NCBI GenBank assembly: GCA_015075445.1
Contig: JABTUJ010000013.1
Coordinates: 62,001 to 126,000 of the forward strand
Length of the DNA stretch: 64,000 nucleotides
From: Verrucomicrobiales bacterium
GTDB lineage: Bacteria > Verrucomicrobiota > Verrucomicrobiia > Limisphaerales > J093
Direction of reading: 5' to 3'
Part shown: one piece after another, positions 34,501 to 45,300 of the stretch
Layout: each line of letters starts with the position of its first letter
Numbering within the stretch: the stretch's first letter is position 1
Made by a program: the position numbers and the translations under genes
The notes under the pieces: generated by a model
What the model was told of the DNA's origin: nothing
The model's input: the letters and a program-made list of their open reading frames with translations, nothing else
Database searches by the model: none

Positions 34501-34669
34501 CGAGGTTGCCTACAGCACCGATTTGCTGGCGGCCAACTGGCAGGTGTTCGCCACGGCCACCAACCCGCAGTCGTCGGTCCAGATCCTGAGCGTGCGGGAC
34601 AACGTCCCTGCTGGGAGTCCCGCGGCGGGCGGGTCCGGACGGTTTTACCGTGTGAGCTATGAGCCTTGA
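31505..34669 (+). CDS. Very large secreted beta-rich protein of unknown function
   Basis: The 1054-residue product starts at 31505 with a signal peptide (MKSFLKFLIVLGCVSAGGWA). The body is rich in N-x-G/T strands with repeated NRGTM / NTGTI / NRGTL / NAGYM phrases, suggesting a beta-helix or stacked beta-repeat fold as in adhesin-like proteins. A calcium loop (EIDSDGDGLVNGFDVFP) precedes a C-terminal beta domain (ELSWRAAANTAYEVAYSTDLL) similar to that of the protein at 27995. No enzyme motif is visible. Its stop overlaps the protease start by 11 bases, so expression of the two is probably coupled. It could be an adhesin or surface layer component; this is inference. Confidence 0.65.
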   Translation: MKSFLKFLIVLGCVSAGGWAASTPDAIYENRGSSAYARPLPSFPVSGTWAARPGAIWVTEVPPIFVNPGNTQTTNPPQINATAFLNLGTFTVVSPLSYDFQNTRFFTNRGTMLASPGFRFDYTDDLGFRRPAYNFINEGPGLISGLDANFNQYQGYSNLFFQTMMHVRATNLVNAGYMSVGNNGTLRLEGQNVNLTRGGLEVESIRGSLLANVYVELTDSEPTPDAFYPDNAIYDQYWGAGIQEIPIPGPINTMNIFRFAGSDLIAVAPTHRVLTDSPGGWIEGFASFSTAVSGSYFTAFGNTGVVGATSLVLTNADGSISNLFFVPTNIFRQAIAVGVRDTNFTVRARFGPPSPISGLGFGITAVEIASGTTNVALGDPERSTLYFVDYLGYDTNTLIVTNIGVWIPTGRPYAYEIYRDDPGFTSLGANGNTPLFPGFLHNNTFSNVLATNFYAGYRASIDSLQSRPAVVPGATVTNTPGRIEIVGDTVDLTRSRIRGMTTVEIKAGHLKSSSGAVIDVENLIYDLSSTNGLLTVQSMAKTATHQVRGDIRAWTGIWSNQFALVFSNWFIDANTNYFNPVTNPVDINLYCLILSADLLTRTQQVRTHTLALTSTNVVIDDPFVLNNKAAIRADGLTVNGVVTLVNPLRDWTQALTPGLRYFTNTGTINVPNVAYLGADYPAGSRLERFINRGTLTAAAHEIVVGQYEDSGTVETGNDLRLVADTAILDGAVHNVSGSAHYAGRDYKLSNMRLVAGQSLFINATNSFTDSGEQAANYLDVQDGFHLIRKPAFGDLLGTTLITTAPRFASVAHTWAAEDRGAATGGFQDNLAIGHLTLASQQEGELRLGPPTDGMGFPLPGSYGLYVDYLEFSTNRPSGAPSVADDPEGRVVIEPGLTVYFGFSNLNPEDLDGRFEGRLRWVRDYAGPASGVDVALRDGRILRVNLGLVQSQEIDSDGDGLVNGFDVFPFDDLLITDFRIVSVNPYITELSWRAAANTAYEVAYSTDLLAANWQVFATATNPQSSVQILSVRDNVPAGSPAAGGSGRFYRVSYEP

Positions 34670-37600
34670 GATTCTTCCAGTTGGGTGGAACCGCTTTCTG
34701 ACCGCCGGGGCGCAGCGACTTGCCCGGGCCGCGCGGGGGATCTGTCGTGGTGGGTTGCCGCTCGTGCTCGGATGGCTGGCTCCCATCGCGTTGTCGCAAC
34801 CGGAGACTGTCACGCTGGACGGCCACAAGGCTCACCCAACACGGGTGTTGGCGAAGTTTGCCGAGCCGGTGACGCGTGCGGGCATTGCGCCAGCGTCAGT
34901 GAGCGCTCTCGGGGTGAGGGTTGAGCGGCGGTACGAGTTGGTGCCGGGGCTGGTCCTGCTCGAGGACACCAGCGCCCGTGCCCCGGCCAGTTTGGCGAAC
35001 CCGGATGAAGACTGGAAGCGCGAGCGGCTGTTGGATCGTATCCAGACCCTCAAGGCCTCCGGGCTTTTTGAGTACGTGGAGCCGGATTATTACGTTCAGT
35101 CTTACCTGACACCGACGGACGCGGCGTTCGTGGATGGGAGGCTTTGGGGGTTGCAGAACCTGGGTCAGAACGGTGGTGTGCCGGGGGCTGACATCGCGGC
35201 CCCCGCGGCCTGGGATTTGACCACCGGCTCGACGAACGTGATCGTGGCCGTCATTGACTCTGGCATCCGCTACACGCACCAGGAGCTCGTCACCCAGATG
35301 TGGCGGAACCCGGACGAGATCCCTGACAACGGCATCGACGACGACAACAACGGCTACATCGACGACGTGTTCGGGGTCAATGCGGTGATGAACACCGGTG
35401 ACCCCATGGATGACAACGACCACGGCACCCACGTGGCCGGCACGATCGGCGCCGCCGCCAACGACCGCCACCCCCACGTGGGCGTGGCCTGGCACGTCCG
35501 CTTGATGGCGTGCAAATTCCTCGACCAAGACGGCTTCGGGGCAACCGCAGACGCGATCATCTGCATCGAGTATGCAGTCAGCAAAGGTGCCAAGATCCTG
35601 AACAACAGTTGGGGGGGCGGTAGCTTCTCGCAGGCGTTGTTCGACTCGATCCGCCGGGCGCGTGACCGGGGCGTGCTGTTCGTGGCGGCGGCTGGAAATG
35701 AGCGGAGCAACAACGATCGAACCCCGGCGTTCCCGGCCAACTACCAACTGGACAACATCCTCTCCGTAGCCGCGGTGGATCGGGCGGACAACCTGGCTTC
35801 CTTCTCGAACTGGGGTGAGCGAACCGTCCACCTCGGCGCACCCGGCGTGAGCATCTTCTCGTGCGTCGCGGGCTTCGATGCCGATTACGACGTCTACAAC
35901 GGCACAAGCATGGCAGCCCCTCACGTGTGCGGCGTGGCGGCCTTGATCTTGAGCCACTACCCGGGTGCGGACCTTGATGAAGTGCGGACCCGCATCCTGT
36001 CCAGCACGGTTCCAATCACCTCCCTCTCCCGACGCACGATCACCGGGGGGCGGTTGAATGCTTACAACGCGCTGACACTGTCAGGCGATGGACTCCTGCA
36101 AGTCAGCATCGATCCCCCCTCCGGGTCGGTCTTGCTCAACGGCTCTTCCCAGCCGGTGGTGGTGCGGGTGCGTGACCGCTTCGCGGTGAGAGACGCGGCC
36201 GTAACGGGTCAGGTGGTGGGCGGGGGTACGCTGGCCTTCATGAACGACGGTCAGGACCCGGACGTCACCGCGGGTGATGCGTATTACTCGGCCACCTTGC
36301 CGGTTCCACTGGCGGGGGACGCCCTCTCCATGGTGTTGACCGTGACCTCACCGGGGAAGGTGGGGGTCACGAACACGATCACCTTCAGCCTTGCGCCGAT
36401 GCCGCTGAACGACCCCTTCGCCTCGCCGATCAAGGCACCGGTCCAGGGAGGGCTCTACGTCTCGAACAACCGCTTTGCCACGCTTGAACCTGGGGAACCT
36501 CGGCACGCAGGCGATACCAACGCGGTGGCTTCGCTCTGGTGGACCTATACAGGATCCAGCACGACGAACGTCCTGGTGGATGCCACCGGCACGGCTTTCA
36601 ACAGTGTCTTGGCGGTGTACACCGGCAACAACCTCACCAACCTGCAGCTCGTGGCGAGTTCGACAAACACCACCGACCAGCGGACCCACGTCCTGTTCAA
36701 CGCGCAGGCAGCCCGGATCTACTCCATCGCGCTGGCGGGCGCCAACAGCAACGCACTGGGTTCAGTGCGGCTCCGGATCGCGCCCGGCGGAAAACTCCAG
36801 ACCGAGCCACCCGTTGTGGCCATCACAAACCCCCGCAGCGGCACGGGGACGACGAGCCCCCTCCTCACGGTGACTGGTACGGCAGCGGACAGCGGCCCCA
36901 ATGCGGCCGGCGTGACCGAGGTCCTGGTCAGCGTGAACGACGCCATCGCCTCGCCCGCGAACGGCACAACCACATGGGATCGTTCGGTTTTGCTCCGGCC
37001 GGGCCTCAACCGGATTCGTGTCCAGTCCGTGAATGCGGCCGGCCTCTTCTCGGAAACCAAGATGGTGGATGTGCATTACCTCGTGCCCCGTCCGGCCAAC
37101 GACGACTTTGTCAATGCGATGTGGCTTACCGGCACCGAGGGGACGTCCGAGGGCGAAAGCAGCGGTGCCACCGTACAGTTGGGCGAACCTCGTCACGCCG
37201 GCAATGCCGGTGGGCGGTCGATTTGGTGGCGCTGGACCGCGCCGGCCGACGGTTCGTTGCTGTTGAGCACGGAGGGCAGTTCGTTCGATACGTTGTTGGG
37301 CCTGTACACGGGTAATCTCGTCAACAACCTGACCACCGTGGCCTCGAACGACGACGCCTTTGCCGCGTCGGGCTTCAGCAAGATTCAGCAGGCGGTGCGC
37401 AGCCAGAACGTCTATCAAATCGCGGTGGACGGTTACAACGGCGCGACCGGCGTGGTGAAGATCGCCTACACCTTCGTGCCCGCCACGGTATACAGCGTTG
37501 CCCTGAGCCACACCGACGGCGGCGTGACGGTGCCACCCGCGGGACAGGTCGATGTGGAGGCGCAATCGGCAGTTCAGCTTCTGGCGATCCCCAACCCGGG

Positions 37601-38345
37601 CTTCGAGTTTGTGCAATGGGACGGCGATGTGAACACGTCGGAGAACCCGGTCTCCGTTACTGTTCCCCGGAACCTTCAGGTGCGGGCGGTGTTCCGGGCC
37701 CTGCCGGTGGCGGACGACTTCGAGACGGGCAACTTCTCGCGTCTGCCGTGGCAGACCTCGGGCGCGATGCCGTGGGAGGTCACAAGCCAGAGCGCGGCGG
37801 GCGGCACCTACAGCGCGCGTTCGGGTGGCATCAGTGACAACCAGAACAGCGTGCTGCGCCTCACGCGCAATTTCCGCGCCGGGGCCGCGGCTTTCGACTA
37901 CCGCGTGAGTTCGGAAGCCTCCTGGGACGTGCTCGAGTTCTATGTCGACGGCGTGCGCCGAGCGCGTTGGTCTGGCGAGGTTGATTGGACGCGGTACAAC
38001 TTTGAGCTCACCGCGGGCCAACACACCCTCGAGTGGCGCTACACGAAGGACGCCGCGAACAGCCAGGGCCTGGATGCGGCCTTTGTGGACAACGTGATTC
38101 TGCCCCTGGAAGTGCCGAGCGATGGTCGGCCATCCACCCTGAGTGTGGGGCGGGCCTTTTCGGGGGGTGTCGAGGTCCGGCTCAAGGGACAGACCAATCA
38201 GATCTATCAGATTCAGGCAGCGGAAGGCGTGCCCCCGCGCTGGCGCACCATCCACACGGGCGAGGCCCGCGGCGGCGAGCTCCGTTACATCGATCCCGAA
38301 TCGGTGACGTTGCCGCAGCGCTTCTATCGCGCCGTCGGACCTTGA
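34659..38345 (+). CDS. Subtilisin-like (S8) serine protease with C-terminal beta domains
   Basis: The 1228-residue product has an N-terminal membrane-type segment (about 31-47) and a prodomain-like region with YVEPDYYVQ. The S8 catalytic set is D200 in AVIDSGI, H258 in DHGTHVAG, N347 in AAAGNE and S417 in GTSMAAPH. After the protease (to about 475) come beta domains. Two related ones carry EPGEPRHAG and LGEPRHAG plus WWTYTG/WWRWTAP. An InlB-type repeat (FEFVQWDGDV) follows, then a roughly 130-residue module (FDYRVSSEASWDVLEFYVDG) that recurs in the giant protein at 39337, and an end domain. All catalytic residues are present. It overlaps the preceding gene by 11 bases. Confidence 0.92.
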   Translation: MSLEILPVGWNRFLTAGAQRLARAARGICRGGLPLVLGWLAPIALSQPETVTLDGHKAHPTRVLAKFAEPVTRAGIAPASVSALGVRVERRYELVPGLVLLEDTSARAPASLANPDEDWKRERLLDRIQTLKASGLFEYVEPDYYVQSYLTPTDAAFVDGRLWGLQNLGQNGGVPGADIAAPAAWDLTTGSTNVIVAVIDSGIRYTHQELVTQMWRNPDEIPDNGIDDDNNGYIDDVFGVNAVMNTGDPMDDNDHGTHVAGTIGAAANDRHPHVGVAWHVRLMACKFLDQDGFGATADAIICIEYAVSKGAKILNNSWGGGSFSQALFDSIRRARDRGVLFVAAAGNERSNNDRTPAFPANYQLDNILSVAAVDRADNLASFSNWGERTVHLGAPGVSIFSCVAGFDADYDVYNGTSMAAPHVCGVAALILSHYPGADLDEVRTRILSSTVPITSLSRRTITGGRLNAYNALTLSGDGLLQVSIDPPSGSVLLNGSSQPVVVRVRDRFAVRDAAVTGQVVGGGTLAFMNDGQDPDVTAGDAYYSATLPVPLAGDALSMVLTVTSPGKVGVTNTITFSLAPMPLNDPFASPIKAPVQGGLYVSNNRFATLEPGEPRHAGDTNAVASLWWTYTGSSTTNVLVDATGTAFNSVLAVYTGNNLTNLQLVASSTNTTDQRTHVLFNAQAARIYSIALAGANSNALGSVRLRIAPGGKLQTEPPVVAITNPRSGTGTTSPLLTVTGTAADSGPNAAGVTEVLVSVNDAIASPANGTTTWDRSVLLRPGLNRIRVQSVNAAGLFSETKMVDVHYLVPRPANDDFVNAMWLTGTEGTSEGESSGATVQLGEPRHAGNAGGRSIWWRWTAPADGSLLLSTEGSSFDTLLGLYTGNLVNNLTTVASNDDAFAASGFSKIQQAVRSQNVYQIAVDGYNGATGVVKIAYTFVPATVYSVALSHTDGGVTVPPAGQVDVEAQSAVQLLAIPNPGFEFVQWDGDVNTSENPVSVTVPRNLQVRAVFRALPVADDFETGNFSRLPWQTSGAMPWEVTSQSAAGGTYSARSGGISDNQNSVLRLTRNFRAGAAAFDYRVSSEASWDVLEFYVDGVRRARWSGEVDWTRYNFELTAGQHTLEWRYTKDAANSQGLDAAFVDNVILPLEVPSDGRPSTLSVGRAFSGGVEVRLKGQTNQIYQIQAAEGVPPRWRTIHTGEARGGELRYIDPESVTLPQRFYRAVGP

Positions 38346-38390
38346 ACGGCTGACCGCTGAGTGGATCCCGGAGCGGAGGACGTAGCGGGC

Positions 38391-38455
38391 GGCCGCGAAG
38401 AGGCGCAGAAGGCCTAGAAAAGGATCCTCTTGCGATTCTTGCGCCTTTTGGCGGC
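38391..38455. repeat. Imperfect inverted repeat after the protease gene
   Basis: The left part GGCCGCGAAGAGGCGCAGAA (38391-38410) and the right part TTCTTGCGCCTTTTGGCGGC (38436-38455) are imperfect reverse complements around a core GGCGCA/TGCGCC. It lies about 50 bases after the protease stop and could act as a transcript end or be a dispersed palindromic repeat. The 262-base gap to coaE holds nothing else convincing, apart from a CCGTTACCTTGGTTGCCTT-type stretch near 38525. Confidence 0.4.
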
Positions 38456-38607
38456 GATGGGTTCGTCGTCGATCTCACGCGCCTTTCACGAGAGCAGTGG
38501 ACAGGCGATGGCTGGGTGGCCGTTCTCCGTTACCTTGGTTGCCTTCTGTAAAGCGTTCTCTCATGGATGGCTTGCAGCCAGCTCGGGTGCCCGGTGAGGG
38601 CCAGGCC

Positions 38608-39216
38608 ATGAAACTTCTGGGTCTCACGGGTGGCGTGGGTATGGGCAAGTCCGTGGCTGCTGCCTGTCTCGCCGAGTGGGGGCTGCCCGTCGCAGACACC
38701 GACGAACTGGCTCGCCAACTCGTGGCCCCCGGCCAGCCGGCCAATGCCGAGATCCGCTCGGCCTTCGGCGACCCGTTCTTCGACCCCGCCGGCGGGCTTC
38801 GACGGGAGGCACTCGCCCGGCTGGTATTTGCCGACGAACCGGCGCGGCGTCAGCTCGAAGCGATTCTCCATCCCCGGATCCGGGACGCCTGGCAGGAGCG
38901 GGTCGCGGTTTGGCACTCGGAAGGCCGTGCGGGCGGGGTAGTGGTGATTCCGCTGTTGTTCGAGACCCAGGCGGCGGACGCGTTTGACGCGACGATTTGC
39001 GTCGCGTGCCCGGCCGCGAGCCAGCGCGAACGGTTGGCCGCCCGCGGGTGGTCGCCGGAGGCAAGCGCGCAACGGATCCGGGCGCTATGGCCGATCGAGG
39101 AAAAACTGGTGGCGGCGGATTTCGTGGTTTGGGCCGAGGGTGGGGTCGAGCGCACGGCGGAGCAACTGCGCTGTATTCTCCGGGATCTGGGGCTGGCGCC
39201 GACGGCCGCTCAATGA
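38608..39216 (+). CDS. coaE: Dephospho-CoA kinase
   Basis: The 202-residue product catalyses the last step of coenzyme A synthesis, ATP-dependent phosphorylation of the 3'-hydroxyl of dephospho-CoA, in the cytoplasm. It has the P-loop GGVGMGKS at residues 8-15, the DTDELARQLV stretch with the catalytic aspartate, LEAILHPRIRDAW, and VVIPLLFETQAADAFD, the family core. Length is normal. The ATG at 38608 is chosen because it sits directly before the P-loop strand (MKLLGLTGG); the 37 codons upstream are not conserved-looking. It stands between two genes for giant secreted proteases but has no functional link with them. Confidence 0.95.
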   Translation: MKLLGLTGGVGMGKSVAAACLAEWGLPVADTDELARQLVAPGQPANAEIRSAFGDPFFDPAGGLRREALARLVFADEPARRQLEAILHPRIRDAWQERVAVWHSEGRAGGVVVIPLLFETQAADAFDATICVACPAASQRERLAARGWSPEASAQRIRALWPIEEKLVAADFVVWAEGGVERTAEQLRCILRDLGLAPTAAQ

Positions 39217-39336
39217 GCGGCGATTGCGGAGGAGTCTGGCTCGGGTTCTGCTAACCAAGCGTCGTCTGATGCTCGGCCTGAATGCCCTTGCGACCACGTC
39301 GCCCGCCGCCTTAGAGTCGCCGCACCTGAAATCGCC

Positions 39337-42300
39337 ATGAAAGCTGTCAAGTGGTCCCTTGCCGGGTTAGCCGTTTTCTTTGTCTGCCTTTCCTTCTGGC
39401 CGACCGGCGGGAAATCCTCGGCGCCGGTGCGGGTGGCGACACGGCCGGGCGAGGTCACGGCGACGCCGGTGGTTCCGGGCCCGGCTTTGCTCTCCTACAA
39501 AGCGGCCGAAGCCAACGCCTTGAGTGTGCCGCAAACCGTGACAGCAACGAGCCCGGAGGCACAGGCGCCGCAACAGAGGTCGGCGGGTGGACCGGCCTCG
39601 CCGCAAACCGCCTTTGCGGGCTGGGTGGAGCGGTACCTTGAGCAGGCGTGGGGCGGTGACCAAGCGGCGCTGCTGGAGGAGGGTGAGGCGCTGGCCATCG
39701 CGCGGCGCACCGCCCTTGAGGAGACGATCCAGGCGAACCCCCGGGCGGCCCTCGAACAGGCGGTGCCCTATCGATGGCGACAGCTCTTGCCAGAAACCAT
39801 CACGCGGCATTTCGAGGAAACGGTGAGCGGCCTGGCGCGGTACGATGTCTTCATGGCCTGTCCGCTCCCCGGGGCCGACTATCACCTGTTCAAGCACACC
39901 ACCTACCGGTATGCGACGCTCGCGGGGCGCCAGTACCGGGCCTATGTTTATGGCGGTCGCACGGCGCAGATGTCGCATCCCAGCCTGCCGCTGCACGGCA
40001 TCGCGGTGGGCGATGTGCTGGCGGTGCACGAGGAACCGGCGCGGGTCGTCGAGAGCGAAGAGGCCCAGGTGCGGGTGCAGGCGGGCGGACTGGCCGGGAA
40101 GCCGGCGTGCCTCGTCTGCGGCGGGAGTTCGACCTCGCCGAAGCATCTCGACGTCGCGGGCAGCCTGGTCGAGGTCTGTTCCGGGTCCCACGCCGATGCC
40201 GTCAACCGGGCGTTGATGGGACCGGAAGTGGCTTCGGCCGCCTTGTTTGCCGGCTTGCCGACCTGGACGACGCCTCCGCCGGAACCGCCGGTGGGCACGT
40301 ACGGCGTGCGCCGCGCGCTCTACATGCGGCTGGTGTTCCGGGACGACACCACGATTCCGATCAGCGAAGCGCAGGCGCTGGCCGAGATGGACGAGGTCAA
40401 CAACTTCTACATCGAGAATTCCTACAGCAAGACCGCGGTCATCACCACCGTCACACCGGTGCTGACCCTGCCGCATCCGAAGGCGTGGTATTCCAAGAAC
40501 GGTCCGGGCAGCCTGATGGCGGACGCGACGGCGGAGGCGGCCAAGGCCGGGTATGCGCAGGAGAACTTCGAACTGGTGCTCGCGCGGTTCACGCCCGTGC
40601 CCGGCTACAACTGGGGTGGGTTGGGCGGCGGCAAGAACGCCTGGCTGCAGTACAATGGCGCCGGCCTGGCTATCCATGAGATCGGGCACTGCTACGGCCT
40701 GGGACACGCGAATTTCTGGGACACACGGCGCGCCGCCCTGCCGAACCCGCCGCCGGACCGCTTCGACGTCGATTCGGTCATCGGGCACGACAGCATCATC
40801 GGTGCCGGCGATGACATCGAGTACGGCGACCCGTTTGATGTGATGGGTGGAGGCGGCGGCGAGTACCAAGGGGCAGGCACGGGCACGGGAGAGCTCAGCG
40901 GCTTTTCCGGGCACTTCAACCCGATTGGAAAACGGAACCTGCAGTGGCTGCCGGCGTCCGGGGTGCTCGAGGTGAGCGCCAGCGGCACCAACCGCATCCA
41001 TGTGTTTGACACGCCCGTGCTGGGTGAGAATCGGGCCTATGCGCTCACGGTGCAGAAGGACGCCCAGCGCACCTACTGGGTGAGCGCGCGGCACAAGATC
41101 CACTCCAACCCGCGGTTGACGAACGGCGTGTCGTTGCACTGGAGCGCTTGGCCGCAGATGCAGGGCAGCTACAGCACGCTGCTGGACACCACGCCGGGTA
41201 CGGCCGAGGGCAAGGACGACTCGCCCATCGCCGTCGGGCGCACGTATGCCGACGACGAGAGCCGGCTGTACATCACGCCGTTTGCCCGCGGCGGAGCGGA
41301 GGGCGAGACGTGGTACGATATCGTCGTCCACTTCGGCCCGGTCGAAGGCAACGCGCCGCCGCAGGCGACGTTGACCGCGACGACGAACCGGGTGGCACGG
41401 AATCGACCCGTCACCTTCACGGTCAACGCGGTCGATCCAAACGACGACCCCCTCTCGTACTATTGGGATGTCAGCGACGGGTCCTTCGGGGCGAATGGTC
41501 CCACGCTGACCCGGACCTGGGCGATCGACGGCGACTACCGGGTGCGCGTCGAGGTCAGCGACATGAAGGGAGGCAAGGTGAGCCGGCACATGGTGGTTCG
41601 CGTGGGCACGCCCACCAACAGCTTCCGGATCAGCGGTGTGGTGGTGGATGACAAGGGTGAACCCCTGGCCGACGTGCGGGTGGCCAACGGCGCCATCACG
41701 AACAACACCGAGCTGGATGTGGATTTCCAGTCCACGTTCACGGACAGCGACGGACGCTTCACGCTGATCAACCAGACGCCGGGCGACAAGGAAGTCACGG
41801 CGTTCCTGCACGGCTATGTGACCACGGCGCAGAACTTCAACCAGATCGTCACCGTCGACCAGCAGCACGTTGAGGGGCTCGAATTCCTGGCCCTGGCCCA
41901 GCGGCGGGTCACGGTCGAAGTGCTCCAGCACGCCAACCTCGGCGCGAAAACCCCGGGCACCTTCCGCTTCACCCGCACCGGCGACACGAACACCGATCTG
42001 CGGGTGGTCTATGCCCTGGGCGGGACCGCCACCACGAACGACTTCATTGCCCCCACCAACCGGACGACCCACACCAATGCGCTCCAGCGGTTGCTGGGCG
42101 ACGCGAGCGTGCCGGTGCCGTTCTACCTGCTCTACTTCCCCACGGGCGTGCTGCAGACCAACCTCACCATCATGCCGGCCCCGAGCGCCACGGGAGCGGA
42201 GGAGAAGACCTTGCGTGCCTCGGTCATGTACGCGCTCCAGAAGGAGTTCACGTACATGACCAATGTGGATGACGGCGAAGGCGGTCAGGTCGAGGCGCTC

Positions 42301-45300
42301 GCCACGAACTACATCTTTCTGACCGGGTGGGAGGTGCTCCCGGTCAACGGCCAGGACACCTGGGTGCAGACCTACGGCGAGTACGTGGTCGGCTCGCCCG
42401 GCGACGCCACCATGCGTCTCCAAGGGGTGCCCGCCTCCACGCCCACCATTTCGCTCGTGGCCGTGGACCCGGCGGCGAGCGAGAACCGCGGCGACTCCGC
42501 GCTCTTCCTCCTGCTGCGGACAGGTCGGACGAACGTCCCGGTGGACGTGCGCCTCGGTTTTGGCGGCACGGCCACGTATGACGCAGACTACGTTCCGCTC
42601 CCTGTGTTCGTCACCATCCCAGCCGGGGTCACGGTCGTTCGCCTGCCGCTCTACGTGCGGCCAGACCTCTACCTGGAGGGCAATGAGACGGTCGAAATCA
42701 CCATCCAGCCGGACCCGGCCTACCGGATCGGGACCGCCTCCGCCAGCGTGGTCATCGGGGACAACGACCTCCCCACCCTCACCGTCGTGGCCAGCGACGC
42801 GGTGGCTTCCGAGTTGGGGAACGACCGGGGCGCCGTGACTTTCACCCGCCTGGGCGATCTGCACCGGGCCCTGACGGTCAACTACCTCGCGGGCGGGACG
42901 GCCGTAAGCGGGCGCGATTACCGCTCGCTGCCGGGGACCCTCACCATCCCCGCAGGGCAACCGTCCGTCACGCTGACCATCGAGGCCCGCAACAACAATC
43001 TTCAGGATGGCGGCAACACGCTCGACATCATCCTCTCCGACAGCCCCACCTACAACGTCGGCTCGCCCGGCGTGGCGACGGTCTTCATCCAGGACGGCGC
43101 TTTGCCGACGGTGTTCATCCGGGCCATCGACGATACGGCGGCTGAGCCGAACGATCCCGGCGAGTTTCTCATCTTCCGCGCCGGCAGCATGCAGTCCGAA
43201 CTTGTGGTCGAGCTGGCGGTGGGCGGCACCGCCCGCCCGGTGGCGGATTACGGCCCGATCACCTCTTTGGGACGGATTCCGGCCGGCGCCACCTCCGTCG
43301 TAGTGCGGGTCTCGCCGGTCAACGACCAGATTCGCGAGGATCCGGAGACCGTCATCTGCGAGATCCTGCCGAGCCCGAACTACAACCGGTCAGTCATCGT
43401 GACGAACATGCAGGCGACGATCACGATCAACGACGACGACGGCAGCGGTCCGCTGGGGGTGGGCTTCACCTTCCTCAACTCGTCGGTGGTCGAGGGCTCG
43501 CTCACGGGCCTGGTGGCTGTGTCGGTGAGTGCCAACCCGCCCGAAGGCCAGGATGTGACCGTGGACTGGAAAGTGACCGGCGGCACGGCAATCCCCGGGG
43601 TGGACTACATTGCCACGAACACCTCGGGCCGGCTCCTGTTCACGAACGTGCCGGACCCCGCCATCAGCAACCGGGTCCTGCTCATCCCCTTCCCGGTCTT
43701 GGACGACACCGTGCCCGAGCCGAGCCGGACCGTGGTGTTCACGCTCGTCGAGCCCGCCCCGCTGCTCAGCAACGAATTCGTCACCAACGAGATTACGCTG
43801 ACCAACGAACTGGGGGAAACCATCGGTACGACGAACGTCATCGAAACCAATGTTCTGGTCATCCCCATCCCGATGAACGCGGTGATGGATGTGTACCGCG
43901 CCCACACGTTGACGATCCTGGATGATGACGTGGCGGAGGTGAGCCTCGAGGTCGTCGAACCGCTCGCCTACGAGGAAGGCCGGCGCGAGGGCTTGATTCG
44001 GATCCGACGGGTCGGTTCGCTGGCCCAGGATCTGGAGGTCAAGATCGGGGTGGCCGGGACCGCCAGCAACGGCAGCGACTACGAGACCGTGCCCGGGAGG
44101 GTCGTGATCCGCGCCGGCGAGGACGCGTACGAGCTCCGGATCATTCCCGTGGACGATCCCATGCAGGAATTCATGGAGTCGGTGGTGATCACGTTGATCG
44201 AAGCCCCGGGGGCCCGGCTCGGCTCCAATGTCACCGGGGTGGTGAACATCGTGGACAACGACGGCACGGTCGAGTTCTCGAGCCCTTCGTACACGGCGTT
44301 CGAGAGCTCGGGTCGGGCCGAGATCACGCTCCGGCGCACCAGCGCCACCAACAGCGCCGCCAGCGTCGCCTACACCGCCGTGGCGGGCACCGCGACCGCC
44401 GGGGATTTCTACCCCACCAACGGCATCGTCGCCTTCGCCCCCGGCGAGACCCTGAAGTCCTTCTTCGTGGACTTGATCGATGATCGGATTGTCGAGTTGC
44501 CGAAGACCGTTGAGCTCACGCTGCGGAATCTGAGCGACGGGGTGCCGCTCGGCGGCCAGAACACCGCCACGCTGACCATCCTGGATGACGACACGTTGGT
44601 CGAGTTGCGCGCGACAAGGATCAACGCGATCGAGAACGATCCCATCGCCGAGGTCACCGTGTACCGCTTCGGCATCATCACGAACTTGCTGCGGGTCGAG
44701 TTGGTGGCCACCACCAACGGGACGGCGATCGACGGCGTCGATTTCACGGCCGCGAACTACGCGCTCGTCTTCCAGCCGGGCCAGACCAGTGTGGTGGCCC
44801 CGGTCGCCCTGCTCGACGACGTCGAGTTCGACGGCGAGAAGATCTTGCCTGTCGTCCTGACAAACCTGGATCTGGCGGCCACCTATGGCACGAACATCCA
44901 GGGTGAAATCGTCATCCGCGACGATGAATGCGCCCTGCAGTTGACCGCCACCGAATACTCCGTGGACGAGTACGCCCGGACGCTGACCGTCCAGGTCGAA
45001 CGGACGGGCAGTACCGTCCACCCTGTCCAGGTGCGGATCGACACCCAGGACGGCACGGCCACGGTCGGCCGCGACTACGCGGGCCTCCATCAGGTGCTCA
45101 CGTTCGCCGGTGATGCGCTGACGCGGGCGCAAGATGGCACCGGAGTACTGGTGCTGCAGCCCGGTGAGGCGCTCCAGTCCGTGGACATCCGGATCCTCGA
45201 TGACCGGATCGGTGAGGGCAACGAGGTCTTCTACGTGCAGCTCCGGGATGTGCGGACCGTTGGGGGTGTGGGCCAGCCCGGCACGGTCGTGCTCGGCACC

